5,771 bases of DNA from Stagnihabitans sp043721775 (GTDB lineage Bacteria; Pseudomonadota; Alphaproteobacteria; Rhodobacterales; Rhodobacteraceae), in assembly GCA_043721775.1 (NCBI GenBank), contig JAYSQA010000251.1:1-5771 (forward strand). The letters run 5' to 3'. This document shows, piece after piece, positions 5,203 through 5,771 of the stretch. Under the pieces are notes generated by a model. It made no database searches. It was given only the letters and a program-made list of their open reading frames with translations, and was not told where the DNA came from. The number at the start of each line of letters is the position of its first letter. The first letter of the stretch is position 1. Both the position numbers and the translations under genes were made by a program.

Positions 5203-5771
5203 ATGACCCCCCTTCTGAACCGCCGCAGTTTCCTTGCGGCCACGGCTGCATTGGCTGCCACCCCCGCCCTTCCGCGCTTTGCTTACGCCCAAGGCGCACC
5301 CCTGACCCTGAGTGCCGCCAAGCGCACGCTGGACATCGACGGTCGCGCCGCCACCGTCTTCGGCCTTGTGAACGGCACAGGCGGCACAGGCCTGACCCTT
5401 GACCCCGGCCAGCGGTTCACCGTGGACCTGACCAACACGCTGGACGTCGAAACTCTGATCCACTGGCACGGACAGATCCCGCCCAACCTGCAGGACGGCG
5501 TGCCCGGCATGCCCGCACCCTTGCTGAAGCCTGGCGAAAGCCGCAGCTATGACTTTGCGGCCAACCCCGGCACCCACTGGATGCACAGCCATGTGCCCTT
5601 GCAGGAAATGGCGCTGCTTGCAGCACCACTGATCGTGCGGACAGTCGAGGATGCCAAAGCCGACCGGCAAGAGGTGGTCATGCTTTTGCACGATTTTTCG
5701 TTCAAAACGCCCGAAGAGGTCATGGCCCAGATCACAGGTGGTGCCGCGATGGGCGGCATGGCGATGGGTGA
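5203..5771 (+). CDS. Tat-exported multicopper oxidase, N-terminal part (runs off the window)
   Basis: Only the first 189 codons are present; the frame is open to the window end. The N-terminus has a twin-arginine signal (NRRSFL, Arg7-Arg8), a hydrophobic core and a likely cleavage site near AYAQ (27-30), so the enzyme is exported folded with copper loaded. The first cupredoxin domain follows, with the two N-terminal trinuclear-copper motifs HWHG (87-90) and HWMHSH (125-130) and the linking DGVPGMP at 98-104. The residues after the second motif, VPLQEMALLAAPLIV, lack the glycines usual there. A Met-rich run begins at the edge (AMGGMAMG), as in copper-tolerance oxidases of the CueO/PcoA type. 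The start is supported by GGAG at 5193-5196. By context it probably oxidises periplasmic Cu(I) to Cu(II). The C-terminal copper motifs are not visible, so the subtype is open. Confidence 0.92.
   Translation, partial: MTPLLNRRSFLAATAALAATPALPRFAYAQGAPLTLSAAKRTLDIDGRAATVFGLVNGTGGTGLTLDPGQRFTVDLTNTLDVETLIHWHGQIPPNLQDGVPGMPAPLLKPGESRSYDFAANPGTHWMHSHVPLQEMALLAAPLIVRTVEDAKADRQEVVMLLHDFSFKTPEEVMAQITGGAAMGGMAMG

Noticed and set aside
4748..5299. 183-residue minus-strand open frame opposite the small secreted protein
   Set aside because: It is antisense to a protein with a convincing signal peptide and crosses two gene boundaries; no ribosome site or domain.
5155..5691. 178-residue minus-strand open frame opposite the multicopper oxidase
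   Set aside because: The plus strand encodes clear copper motifs and a Tat signal; the minus-strand product is a shadow without recognisable sequence.

Overview
The window is about 60% GC and carries a chromosome- or plasmid-borne copper-handling locus. The gene set, codon use and style of the small genes point to an alphaproteobacterium, most likely of the Rhodobacter/Paracoccus/Roseobacter group; this assignment is inference from style, not a database match.

Layout. Positions 1-330 are a scarred left flank with no intact gene: a short stretch reading like the C-terminus of an IS110-type transposase, then an upstream region with two interlocking inverted repeats. Next is a broken TetR-family regulator (from 328) that keeps its DNA-binding domain and runs into unrelated sequence near 490. 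After a further unassigned reading-frame tail comes an intact four-helix membrane protein (693-1151, +) of unknown function. A 169-bp gap separates it from a minus-strand operon read right to left: copZ (copper chaperone, 4378-4569), copA (two-HMA P1B-type Cu(I) ATPase, 1785-4274) and cueR (MerR-family Cu(I) sensor, 1321-1788). copA and cueR overlap by 4 bp. To the right, divergently transcribed, lie a small secreted Met/His/Cys-containing protein (4761-5141, +) and the first 189 codons of a Tat-exported multicopper oxidase (5203 to window end, +).

How it fits together. CueR senses cytosolic Cu(I) and is expected to activate the promoter in the 4570-4760 divergent region, where a MerR-type dyad lies next to a TTGACC element. 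CopZ buffers Cu(I) and hands it to CopA, which pumps it to the periplasm. There the multicopper oxidase probably oxidises Cu(I) to less toxic Cu(II), and the small secreted protein may bind copper. The main parts are familiar. The less explained items are the small secreted protein, the orphan membrane protein, the odd second promoter with apparently leaderless start, and the chimeric regulator remnant. I found no CRISPR array, tRNA, rRNA or intact mobile element.
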